Assembly (NCBI GenBank): GCA_030621975.1
Contig: JAUXGQ010000055.1
Location: 1 to 7,971, forward strand
Reading direction: 5' to 3'
DNA length: 7,971 bases
From: Gammaproteobacteria bacterium
GTDB lineage: Bacteria; Pseudomonadota; Gammaproteobacteria; Chromatiales; Chromatiaceae
This document shows positions 1 to 5,896 of the stretch, piece by piece. Below the pieces are notes generated by a model. It ran no database searches and had not been told where the DNA came from. It saw only the letters and a program-made list of their open reading frames with translations. Numbering within the stretch: position 1 is the stretch's first letter; each line of letters opens with the position of its first letter. The position numbers and the translations under genes were made by a program.

Positions 1-753
1 CCCGCCAAGACCCTGGATTACGAAACAGCCCCCAAGACCAGGCGGTTCACCCTGCCTGACTTTCTCGGTGAAACCGAACGTCTGATCAATATCCTGCGCA
101 ACTACTCCACCCTGGATCTCGCGGAGTTGATGAAACTTAGCATAAAGCTGGCGGAACTCAACTTCGAGCGCTATCGAGACTGGCACCAGCCTTTTACGCC
201 CGACAACGCCAAACAGGCAATATTGGCAATGAAGGGGGATGTCTACACCGGTCTGGACCCGGAATCTTTCACGGCCAAAGACTTCGCGTTCGCCCAGAAG
301 CATCTGCGCGTCCTGTCCGGCCTGTATGGCGTGCTACGCCCGCTGGACCTGATGCAGCCCTATCGACTCGAGATGGGCACGCGACTCAAAAATGAGGCGG
401 GGCGGGATCTCTACGCATTCTGGGGGGCGTCTATAACCGGGGCTATAAACAAGGCGATGAAGGCCCAGGGCGATGAAGTGTTGATCAATCTGGCCTCCAA
501 CGAATACTTCAAGGCCATCAAACCCAAACGGGTGGAAGGCAGGATCATCACACCGGCCTTCAAGGAATTCAAGAACGGCGGCTATCGCATGATCGGCGTC
601 TTCGCCAAGAAGGCCCGCGGTCTGATGAGCCGCTTTATCATTTTGAACCGACTGACCGATGCGAAAGCCATCAAAGCCTTCGATATCGAAGGCTACGCCT
701 TCAACGAGGGGCTATCGACGGCAACTGATTGGGTGTTTACCCGCGGGGATTAA
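1..753 (+). CDS. yaaA: YaaA, peroxide stress resistance protein (5' end cut off)
   Basis: The reading frame is open from base 1 and gives 250 residues, beginning at the P-A-K-T-L-D-Y that follows the first half dozen residues in E. coli YaaA. Only about six N-terminal residues, the start codon and the promoter are therefore missing. The family-typical stretches KGDVYTGL, LSGLYGVLRPLDLMQPYRLEMG, NLAS-EYFK and FAKKARGLMSRFI are all present and nearly identical to E. coli. In E. coli the protein belongs to the OxyR regulon and limits intracellular iron and oxidative DNA damage; a DNA-binding role has been proposed from its structure. It is a soluble cytoplasmic protein of about 256 residues, and the length here fits. 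The gene converges on hsp20 across a repeat-rich spacer. Its regulation cannot be judged because the upstream region lies outside the window. Nothing looks broken. Confidence 0.96.
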   Translation, partial: PAKTLDYETAPKTRRFTLPDFLGETERLINILRNYSTLDLAELMKLSIKLAELNFERYRDWHQPFTPDNAKQAILAMKGDVYTGLDPESFTAKDFAFAQKHLRVLSGLYGVLRPLDLMQPYRLEMGTRLKNEAGRDLYAFWGASITGAINKAMKAQGDEVLINLASNEYFKAIKPKRVEGRIITPAFKEFKNGGYRMIGVFAKKARGLMSRFIILNRLTDAKAIKAFDIEGYAFNEGLSTATDWVFTRGD

Positions 754-764
754 CGGAGAAATCA

Positions 765-840
765 TGTAGGCTGGGGCTTGCCCCAGCTTTGCTGCGTAGT
801 GGGTTGCGAACCCAAGAGCTGGGGCAACCCCCAGCCTACA
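765..840. repeat. REP doublet (REPIN-like), copy 1
   Basis: A 24-nt arm at 765-788 starts TGTAGGCTGGGG. It is repeated in inverted orientation at 817-840 with one mismatch, around a 28-nt spacer. Each arm carries the tetranucleotide GTAG followed by its own small palindrome (CTGGGG/CCCCAG at 771-786), the classic layout of REP sequences mobilised by REP-associated tyrosine transposases. The spacer holds a further GTAG (796-799) and a small hairpin, GGGTT/AACCC at 801-813. The whole unit can fold into a long stem-loop lying 11 nt after the yaaA stop and between two converging genes. It may protect or end both transcripts, which is inference. Confidence 0.85.
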
Positions 841-901
841 TTTGTGGTAGACGTATCGTGAGAGTCCGGGCAATTCCCTAACCCGAATCTCTCGCAGATA
901 A

Positions 902-1038
902 ACCGCAGAGGACACAGAGAGAATAACGGCTAACGTTAAACGGTCCTCGCCATATCTCGGAACGTTGTGTAAAGTCTCCGGATTCAGCCGTGTATGAGCA
1001 ACCCTCTGGTAATCAATAAGCTCTGCGTCCTCTGTGGT
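902..1038. repeat. Inverted repeat pair of CAGAGGAC type
   Basis: The 18 nt at 902-919 (ACCGCAGAGGACACAGAG) recur as the reverse complement of 1021-1038 with two mismatches. The 101-nt interior carries no gene and contains a TAACGTTA palindrome at 931-938. CAGAGGAC-like repeats are a familiar dispersed intergenic type in proteobacteria, so this may be one small repeat element with inverted ends. I see no transposase or target-site duplication. It lies downstream of hsp20, between hsp20 and the REP doublet. The stretch 841-901 between the two repeats shows only a weak imperfect hairpin. Confidence 0.5.
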
Positions 1039-1050
1039 GAAATATCCGGG

Positions 1051-1479
1051 CTAATGGGTTACCTCGATCTTGCGCGGCGCAACCTCAGGCCGCTTCGGAA
1101 CGACGATTTCCAGGACCCCCTGCTTGTGACTGGCGCTGATGTTGCTCACATCCGCGCTCTCCGGCAGTTGGAAACTGCGCTGGAAGTCGCCACGCGCCCG
1201 CTCCCGCTGACTGTAGGAGACCTCGGTCGGTTCCTCGGCTTCTGCTCTGGAACCCTGTATCTTCAGTACCCCGTCATCCGTAGAGACCTGGATCGTCTCG
1301 GGATCGACGCCGGGAACATCGACCTGCAGCACAAACTGCTCGGCTTCCTCGCGGATATCGACTGCCGGTTGCCATTCGGTCGTGGCAGACCGCCTACCCC
1401 CGCGGGCATTCACCAGACGCGAAATCGCCGGGTTCAACCCATTGAACACAGACCAAGGCTCATAATATACAATACTCAT
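1051..1479 (-). CDS. hsp20: Small heat-shock protein, Hsp20/alpha-crystallin family
   Basis: This 142-residue protein is an ATP-independent holdase chaperone expected to form cytoplasmic oligomers that keep unfolding proteins soluble. The N-terminal arm (about residues 1-35) is variable and starts MSIVYYEPWS. The alpha-crystallin domain runs from about residue 36 (WQPAVDIREE) to 130. It contains the ER-x-x-G-x-F-x-R-x-F-x-LP segment (93-105) and the GVLEIVVPK strand (121-129). The C-terminal I-x-V oligomerisation motif is IEV at 138-140. The length is normal for the class found widely in environmental proteobacteria. The ATG is supported by a GGAG Shine-Dalgarno (complement of 1489-1492) nine nt upstream. 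A sigma-32-like promoter lies at 1524-1551, which agrees with heat-shock control. The gene is single and converges on yaaA. Confidence 0.95.
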   Translation of the reverse strand: MSIVYYEPWSVFNGLNPAISRLVNARGGRRSATTEWQPAVDIREEAEQFVLQVDVPGVDPETIQVSTDDGVLKIQGSRAEAEEPTEVSYSQRERARGDFQRSFQLPESADVSNISASHKQGVLEIVVPKRPEVAPRKIEVTH

Positions 1480-1503
1480 TTGTGTCGTCTCCGATTTTGA
1501 AGT

Positions 1504-1572
1504 TTATGCCGTGATGACTATCAAGATTGGGACACTCAGGGACTTTTCAAGTCCTGAACCGGTCTTGGCCAT
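1504..1572 (-). CDS. Possible 22-codon small ORF ahead of hsp20
   Basis: On the minus strand an ATG (1570-1572) follows a GGAG (complement of 1581-1584) at a spacing of eight nt and opens a 22-residue frame, MAKTGSGLEKSLSVPILIVI plus two residues, ending in TAA 24 nt before the hsp20 ATG. The C-terminal half is hydrophobic. It could be a leader peptide or a small membrane peptide. Against this, the candidate sigma-32 promoter of hsp20 lies inside the frame, and the Shine-Dalgarno sits in a degenerate CAGAGG-type repeat. I recognise no family. Chance is a serious alternative. Confidence 0.25.
   Translation of the reverse strand: MAKTGSGLEKSLSVPILIVITA
1524..1551 (-). promoter_or_regulatory. 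Candidate sigma-32 (heat-shock) promoter of hsp20
   Basis: Read on the minus strand, CTTGAAA (complement of 1545-1551) matches the sigma-32 -35 core exactly. CCCAATCT (complement of 1524-1531) matches six of eight positions of the -10 consensus CCCCATTT. The gap from CTTGAA to the -10 is 14 nt, within the known range. Transcription would begin near 1517 and leave a leader of about 38 nt containing the GGAG site. The -35 lies in a small inverted repeat (GGACTT/AAGTCC, 1540-1554). The position directly upstream of a heat-shock chaperone supports the call. Confidence 0.55.
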
Positions 1573-1673
1573 TTGGTTTTCTCCGCGCCTCTGCGCGAGT
1601 AGTGTATAGAGATATTGGTAACGATATGGGTCTCGGCGAATTGACTCGGCAGGGGTTGAAAAATTCCTGTGAC

Positions 1674-1703
1674 TTGATCCCGGCTGAACCCGACCCTTAT
1701 ACT
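1674..1703 (+). promoter_or_regulatory. Candidate sigma-70 promoter of the aminotransferase
   Basis: TTGATC (1674-1679) and TATACT (1698-1703) match the -35 and -10 consensus at four and five of six positions, with an 18-nt spacer. Transcription would start near 1710 and give a leader of about 29 nt before the ATG at 1739, with a weak AAGG site at 1725-1728. Confidence 0.45.
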
Positions 1704-1738
1704 TCAGCACCCGCGAGAACGAGCAAGGCAGAGCAAAC

Positions 1739-2920
1739 ATGACCATGAAGTCCTTCAACCCACCGGTCCGCACATTGATGGGACCGGGTCCTTCCGACGT
1801 CCATCCCCGCATTCTGGAGGCGCTGTCGCGCCCCACCATAGGCCATCTTGACCCGGTATTCGTTGGCATGATGGATGAGATCAAGGCGCTGCTGCAGTAC
1901 GCCTTCAAGACGGAAAACGCCTTGACCATGCCGGTCTCGGCCCCGGGTTCCGCGGGCATGGAGACCTGCTTTGCCAACCTGGTCGAACCGGGCGACAAGG
2001 TCATCGTATGCCAGAACGGGGTATTCGGGGGGCGCATGAAGGAGAATGTGGAGCGCTGCGGAGGTACCCCGGTAATGGTGCAAGACGAGTGGGGCAAGGC
2101 GGTGGATCCCCACAAGGTTGAAGACGCCCTGAAGGCCAATCCGGATGCCTGCATCCTTGCCTTCGTGCAGGCCGAAACCTCGACCGGCGCCCAGTCGGAT
2201 GTGAAAACCCTCGTGGATCTCGCCCACCGGCATGACTGCCTGACTATCGTGGATGCCGTGACCTCCCTGGGAGGCACCGAGTTGCGCGTGGATGACTGGC
2301 ATGTGGACGCCATCTATTCAGGCACCCAGAAATGCCTTTCCTGCGCCCCCGGCATCTCACCCGTCAGTTTCAACGAGCGCGCCCTGCAAAAGCTCAAAGG
2401 ACGCAGTACCAAGGTGCAGAGCTGGTTCATGGATCTCAACCTGGTAACCGCTTACTGGGGCGGGGGGCAACAACGCACCTATCACCACACGGCGCCGGTA
2501 AATGCCCTGTACGGCCTGCACGAGGCCCTTTTGATGCTGCGCGAAGAAGGCCTGGAAAACGCCTGGGAAAGGCACCGGAAAAACCACCTGGCCTTGCGCG
2601 CGGGTCTCGAGACCCTGGGTATGGGGTTCATCGTCGCGGAAGCCGACCGGCTTCCCCAACTCAATGCGGTGTCCATCCCCGAGGGGCTGGATGACGCGGT
2701 CGTCCGCTCGCGTCTGCTCAACGAATACAACCTGGAGATCGGCGCCGGCCTCGGAACCCTCGCGGGCAAGGTCTGGCGCATCGGGCTGATGGGACACGCC
2801 AGCCGGGCGGAGAATATCCTGCTGTGTGTCGGCGCGCTGGAGGCCGTGCTCAGCGGTCTGGGCGCCCGCGTCGACACGGGCAACGCCCTGGCGGAGGTGC
2901 AGCGATCGCTGCATGGCTGA
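1739..2920 (+). CDS. Class V aminotransferase, alanine/serine-glyoxylate type
   Basis: This 393-residue PLP enzyme belongs to the alanine-glyoxylate / serine-pyruvate group of class V aminotransferases and would transaminate glyoxylate to glycine with alanine or serine as donor in the cytoplasm. The N-terminal GPGP (15-18) is the family signature. ETSTG (146-150) and VDAVTS (171-176) line the cofactor, with D172 the expected pyridine-nitrogen partner. SGTQKCL (194-200) carries the Schiff-base lysine K198, and WRIGLMGH (346-353) holds the carboxylate-binding arginine R347. Length and motif order are normal. The ATG at 1739 is preferred to the one at 1745 because AAGG at 1725-1728 is better spaced for it. 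The gene appears monocistronic, with 138 nt to the next start. In aerobic autotrophs such enzymes detoxify glyoxylate from phosphoglycolate, but the exact donor cannot be read from sequence; a related purine or phosphonate enzyme is less likely. Confidence 0.9.
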   Translation: MTMKSFNPPVRTLMGPGPSDVHPRILEALSRPTIGHLDPVFVGMMDEIKALLQYAFKTENALTMPVSAPGSAGMETCFANLVEPGDKVIVCQNGVFGGRMKENVERCGGTPVMVQDEWGKAVDPHKVEDALKANPDACILAFVQAETSTGAQSDVKTLVDLAHRHDCLTIVDAVTSLGGTELRVDDWHVDAIYSGTQKCLSCAPGISPVSFNERALQKLKGRSTKVQSWFMDLNLVTAYWGGGQQRTYHHTAPVNALYGLHEALLMLREEGLENAWERHRKNHLALRAGLETLGMGFIVAEADRLPQLNAVSIPEGLDDAVVRSRLLNEYNLEIGAGLGTLAGKVWRIGLMGHASRAENILLCVGALEAVLSGLGARVDTGNALAEVQRSLHG

Positions 2921-2962
2921 ACAGGGCCTACGGACAAAACGTGATAATCGGGGCCGTTGTCA

Positions 2963-2990
2963 TTGGTGATCACACCGGTTGTGGGATACT
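2963..2990 (+). promoter_or_regulatory. Weak candidate promoter for the sco-like/psd pair
   Basis: TTGGTG (2963-2968) and GATACT (2985-2990) are separated by 16 nt and would start transcription near 2997, about 60 nt before the SCO-like ATG. Both boxes are only fair matches (the -10 at four of six). No other plausible promoter is seen in 2921-3058, and the 138-nt gap after the aminotransferase suggests that one is needed. Confidence 0.3.
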
Positions 2991-3058
2991 CGCCCCAGCA
3001 TGGGCCAGTATGCGTTACCCGGCTCGGACGCCCACCCCTCGTCCAGACCAGGCATAGC

Positions 3059-3697
3059 ATGCGCCGCAGTGCTCCTCGCAGTCCCGTGCAGCGGCTCCTC
3101 ATTATGGCTGGGACCCTGCTTGCGCTGGTGGGGGGATACTACTGGGGCAACCAGTACAAACACAAATACCCGCAGGACAACCGGCCTGCCCCGCATAACC
3201 TCTCCGCCACGCTTTTGCGCCGGGCGAGGCCGCTGGATGGTTTCGAGCTGACCCGGCACACGGGCGAAGGCATTACACCCATCGATCTCAAGGATCGCTG
3301 GAGTCTGCTGTTTTTTGGCTGCAGCCGCTGTGCGGGCACCTCGGGCGCCCTGACGCGGCTGTTACAGGTGCGCAACCGTCTTGCCGCCCGGCCGCTGCTG
3401 CAGAATACGACCCTGCTGATACTCGTCACGGTCGAACCCGACCTGGACCGGCCCCAGGAGCTGGATGCCCTGTTGCAGGGTTTCGGTCCCGGCTTTCTGG
3501 GGCTGACCGGACCTGAACCACAAATAGGGGACCTGGCCCGACAACTGGGCATGCCCGAACCGGGACAGGGTGCCTCCGATCCCGCGATATTTCTGGTTTC
3601 GCCCAGCGGGATACCCGTAGCCATATTTCCCGCCGGCCTGGCGGCGTCCGATATCGCCGCTGACTTCATACGGATTGCAGATTACTATGAACGATAA
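3059..3697 (+). CDS. Membrane-anchored SCO1/SenC-like protein, degenerate metal site
   Basis: The 212-residue product has an N-terminal membrane anchor at about residues 11-29 after an Arg-rich start, so the body should face the periplasm. Residues 60-210 follow the SCO thioredoxin-like fold. A WSLLFFG strand (81-87) leads into the active-site loop, TLLILVTVEPDLDRPQEL (118-135) matches the V-x-V-D-P-x-x-D-x-P segment, and FLGLTGPEPQIGDLARQLG (146-164) and DPAIFLVSPSG (174-184) follow in order. The normal C-x3-C copper motif is altered. The first Cys is C91 but its partner position is S95, while a new C88 makes a CxxC (C88-S-R-C91). The usual SCO histidine position holds P175. It may therefore be a thiol-disulfide protein and not a copper chaperone, which is inference. 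The ATG at 3059 is chosen because it sits just before the anchor; a TTG at 2957 is open in frame but has no site. It overlaps psd by 11 nt. Confidence 0.8.
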   Translation: MRRSAPRSPVQRLLIMAGTLLALVGGYYWGNQYKHKYPQDNRPAPHNLSATLLRRARPLDGFELTRHTGEGITPIDLKDRWSLLFFGCSRCAGTSGALTRLLQVRNRLAARPLLQNTTLLILVTVEPDLDRPQELDALLQGFGPGFLGLTGPEPQIGDLARQLGMPEPGQGASDPAIFLVSPSGIPVAIFPAGLAASDIAADFIRIADYYER

Positions 3698-4595
3698 CCC
3701 CACAGATCCCAGCACCAACCAAAACCGACTTCGCGACTACCTGTTCGTGCTCCTGCAGTATCTGCTGCCCCACCATCTGCTCTCCTGGTTGATGTATCTG
3801 ATCACCCGCAGCGAGTGGAGGCCCCTCAAAGACCGCATCATCCGCACCGTCATCCGCCTTTACCGGGTGGACATGGATCAGGCCCGGCAACCGGACCCGG
3901 AACATTACCCCAGCTTCAACGCCTTCTTCACCCGTGCCTTACGCCCCGACGCCCGCCCGCTGGCCCGGGATCCCGACGCCGTGCTCTGTCCGGCGGACGG
4001 GACCTTGAGTCAGGCCGGCAGCATCCGGGACGGTGAGATCTTTCAGGCCAAAGGACACGGCTATTCCCTGGAGGAACTGCTGGGAGAACGCTCGCGCTGG
4101 TGGGACAGATTCAACGGCGGTCGTTTCGCTACCATTTATCTGTCCCCCCGGGATTACCATCGGGTACACATCCCCCTCGGCGGTCAGCTGAAACGCATGG
4201 TCCACGTGCCCGGCCGCCTGTTCAGCGTCAATCCGATCACCACCCGCATCGTCCCCCGCCTGTTCTCTCGCAATGAACGGGTGGTGTGTCTGTTCGAGAC
4301 CGACATCGGGCCCATGGCGGTCATCCTCGTGGGCGCCATCTTCGTGGCCAGTATCGACACCGTCTGGGCCGGGACCGTCGCCCCCGCATACCGGCGCGCT
4401 CACCGTTTCGACTACGACGGTTCGCCGGACCCCGTAGCCTTGGAGCGGGGACAGGAAATGGGCCGCTTCAACATGGGCTCCACGGTCATCCTGTTGTTCG
4501 GCCCGGATGCCGTGGACTGGCTCGAAAGCCTGAAACCGGGCATGCCGGTCAGAATGGGAGAGCCGCTCGGCAGTACGGTTACGCGCACCGATTGA
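3687..4595 (+). CDS. psd: Phosphatidylserine decarboxylase proenzyme
   Basis: Psd decarboxylates phosphatidylserine to phosphatidylethanolamine at the inner membrane and uses a pyruvoyl group made by self-cleavage. The 302-residue product has a hydrophobic segment at about residues 18-40 suited to membrane association, then PSFNAFFTR (75-83), CPADGTLSQ (101-109) with catalytic D104, and SPRDYHRVHIP (153-163) with H161 matching the E. coli catalytic histidine. FNMGSTVILLF (261-271) contains the G264-S265 cleavage site; S265 becomes the pyruvoyl group. The E. coli motif is LGST and here is MGST. Asp, His and Ser of the triad are all present and the length is normal, so the enzyme should be active. 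The ATG at 3687 overlaps the end of the SCO-like gene by 11 nt, so translation is probably coupled. A TTG at 3675 is also in frame but less likely. Confidence 0.96.
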   Translation: MNDNPTDPSTNQNRLRDYLFVLLQYLLPHHLLSWLMYLITRSEWRPLKDRIIRTVIRLYRVDMDQARQPDPEHYPSFNAFFTRALRPDARPLARDPDAVLCPADGTLSQAGSIRDGEIFQAKGHGYSLEELLGERSRWWDRFNGGRFATIYLSPRDYHRVHIPLGGQLKRMVHVPGRLFSVNPITTRIVPRLFSRNERVVCLFETDIGPMAVILVGAIFVASIDTVWAGTVAPAYRRAHRFDYDGSPDPVALERGQEMGRFNMGSTVILLFGPDAVDWLESLKPGMPVRMGEPLGSTVTRTD

Positions 4596-4597
4596 CC

Positions 4598-4627
4598 GTA
4601 GGTTGGGGTGAGCTTGCGAACCCCAAC
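4598..4627 (+). repeat. REP unit, GTAGGTTGGGG type
   Basis: GTAG (4598-4601) is followed by a hairpin with perfect seven-base arms, GTTGGGG (4602-4608) and CCCCAAC (4621-4627), around a 12-nt loop. It starts two bases after the psd stop and has a near-identical inverted partner at 4850-4878. GTAG plus hairpin is the mark of REP elements. It may serve to end or protect the psd transcript. Confidence 0.8.
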
Positions 4628-4690
4628 GTTCTACGTTCCTATAATGAGAAAGAATTTATCGTTAACAGCCCACCAGCATCAAACACCAGA

Positions 4691-4766
4691 TGTAGGCTGG
4701 GGCTTGCCCCAGCTATGCGGCGTACCGGCGCGCGAAACAAAGCGCTGGGGCGAGCCGTAGCCTGCG
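4691..4766. repeat. REP doublet (REPIN-like), copy 2
   Basis: The left arm (4691-4714) is identical over 24 nt to that of the doublet at 765-840. The spacer is again 28 nt (19 of 28 bases shared), and the right arm (4743-4766) shares 17 of 24 bases with its counterpart. By hand count 60 of 76 positions agree with no gaps, so this is the same element. Its right arm has decayed and pairs less well with its own left arm. It lies between the converging psd and epmA genes and inside the outer REP pair 4598-4878. Confidence 0.8.
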
Positions 4767-4784
4767 TTGAGGAACAAAACGCAG

Positions 4785-4804
4785 AGATACCCGTACGGGT
4801 ATCT
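4785..4804. repeat. Perfect 20-bp palindrome
   Basis: AGATACCCGTACGGGTATCT is its own reverse complement over all 20 bases, with no loop. It sits in the spacer between psd and epmA, far from any start codon, so an operator role is not obvious. It could be part of a repeat element or a protein-binding site. A weaker hairpin (CACAGG 4829-4834 / CCTGTG 4842-4847) follows. Confidence 0.6.
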
Positions 4805-4849
4805 ATTTCCTGTGTTTCGCAAGCTCAACACAGGCTAGGATCCTGTGAT

Positions 4850-4878
4850 GTTGGGGTTCGTTCCTCACCCCAACCTAC
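4850..4878 (-). repeat. REP unit, GTAGGTTGGGG type, inverted partner
   Basis: On the minus strand this reads GTAGGTTGGGGTGAG and then a loop closed by CCCCAAC. The first 15 bases pair perfectly with 4598-4612, so the two units form an inverted pair enclosing about 280 nt. It lies downstream of the epmA stop. The remainder of the 318-nt gap 4596-4913 shows no gene. Confidence 0.8.
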
Positions 4879-4913
4879 ATTGTTGAGATGGGCCCCGGGA
4901 TAAGGGCACGCTC

Positions 4914-5891
4914 TCAAGCCCGGTCCAGGGGAAACGCCAGCACCTCATCGATCTTGTCCACACCCAGTATCCACATGAGCAACCGATCGACCCCCAGCGC
5001 CACACCCGAACAGTCGGGTAGTCCCGCCTCCAGGGCCGCCAGCAGATTCCGGTCCATGGGGGCCTCGGCTTTTCCTCCGCTGCGGCGGCGCGCCTGTTCC
5101 TGCGCGAAACGGTCCCGTTGTTCCCGGGCGTTGGCGAGTTCGTGAAAACCGTTGGCTATCTCAACGCCTCCCAGATAGAGCTCGAAGCGTTCGGCCAGCG
5201 CCGGATCACCGTCCCGAACCCGGGCCAGGGATGCCTGGTCGGCCGGATAATCATAGACGAAGGTGAGACCCTCGCGACCGAGGTCCGGCTCGATGCGGTG
5301 GGTCAGGAGCAGATCCCGCCAGCCGGCGGCATCCAACTCCGCCTCCCGGGCACCCGCGATACCCTGGGCCGCGGCGCAGGACTTTAATTCATCGCCACCT
5401 GCCTTGTGGGGGTCGATCCCGAGGGTGCGTTGGAATATCTCTTTGTAGGAACAACGCTCCACCGGCAGGTCGGTTGCCGTTACCGCGCGTATGAGGGCCG
5501 CCACTTCGTCCATCAGCCGCTGGGGATCGAAACCCGGTCGGTACCATTCCAGCAGGGTAAACTCCGGGTTGTGTCGGCGACCCCTTTCCCCGTCCCGGAA
5601 GACCTTGCAGATCTGATAGATGGGACCGCTGCCGGCGGCCAGCAGGCGCTTCATGGCGAATTCCGGGGAGGTGTGGAGATACAGGGCTCTCCCATCCGGC
5701 GCCCCCGGACCTGTGTAACGGGTGGCCAGGCTGTCCAGCGCCGGATCGGTGCTTGCGTGGACGGAACAGACCGGGGTCTCCACCTCCAGCACGCCCGCCT
5801 GGCCGAAAAAATCCCGGATGTCCGCCAGAAGACGCGCCCGTTCCCGGAGTCTTGCCAGGCTGGCCGTCGGCCGCCAGGGGGCTTCCGGCAA
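4914..5891 (-). CDS. epmA: EF-P--(R)-beta-lysine ligase EpmA (GenX/PoxA)
   Basis: EpmA is a truncated class II lysyl-tRNA-synthetase paralogue that activates (R)-beta-lysine with ATP and joins it to Lys34 of EF-P. The 325-residue product is the catalytic domain only, with no tRNA anticodon-binding domain, as usual for the family. Motif 1 is around GVLEVETPV (33-41). TSPEFAMKRL (74-83) binds substrate, and FRDGERGRRHNPEFTLLEWY (98-117) is motif 2. FELYLGGVEIANGFHEL (236-252) shapes the amino-acid pocket, and GVALGVDRLLM (296-306) is motif 3 with R303. No upstream ATG exists. The N-terminus aligns with E. coli EpmA (W-x-P-x-AS) when the TTG at 5889-5891 is used, five nt after the efp stop; a CTG three codons upstream is an alternative. 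The gene is almost certainly co-transcribed and coupled with efp. A run of REP repeats lies downstream. Confidence 0.96.
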   Translation of the reverse strand: MPEAPWRPTASLARLRERARLLADIRDFFGQAGVLEVETPVCSVHASTDPALDSLATRYTGPGAPDGRALYLHTSPEFAMKRLLAAGSGPIYQICKVFRDGERGRRHNPEFTLLEWYRPGFDPQRLMDEVAALIRAVTATDLPVERCSYKEIFQRTLGIDPHKAGGDELKSCAAAQGIAGAREAELDAAGWRDLLLTHRIEPDLGREGLTFVYDYPADQASLARVRDGDPALAERFELYLGGVEIANGFHELANAREQRDRFAQEQARRRSGGKAEAPMDRNLLAALEAGLPDCSGVALGVDRLLMWILGVDKIDEVLAFPLDRA

Positions 5892-5896
5892 CCCCG

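Noticed and set aside
994..1500. A 168-codon open frame on the plus strand opposite hsp20
   Set aside because: It mirrors the conserved Hsp20 coding sequence and has no ribosome site or recognisable domain.
1504..2313. A 269-codon open frame antisense to the aminotransferase
   Set aside because: It is an artefact of GC-rich codon bias opposite a clearly conserved gene. Its composition is low-information and no family is recognisable. Only its last 22 codons, outside the gene, were kept as a separate weak candidate.
2921..3058. An intrinsic terminator after the aminotransferase
   Set aside because: Only an imperfect CACACCGGTTGTG dyad is seen (2971-2983), with no U-run after it.
2957..3058. 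An upstream TTG start for the SCO-like protein, adding 34 residues
   Set aside because: There is no ribosome site, and the extension would bury the membrane anchor behind a non-signal-like stretch; the ATG at 3059 gives a normal anchor.
4598..4878. A CRISPR array or attachment site in the repeat-filled spacer
   Set aside because: The repeats are inverted GTAG hairpins of different spacing, not direct repeats with regular spacers, and no integrase or cas gene is nearby.
4286..4903. A plus-strand frame running from psd into the REP region
   Set aside because: It is out of frame with psd and is Arg/Gly/His-rich as expected for a shadow frame; its tail merely translates repeats.
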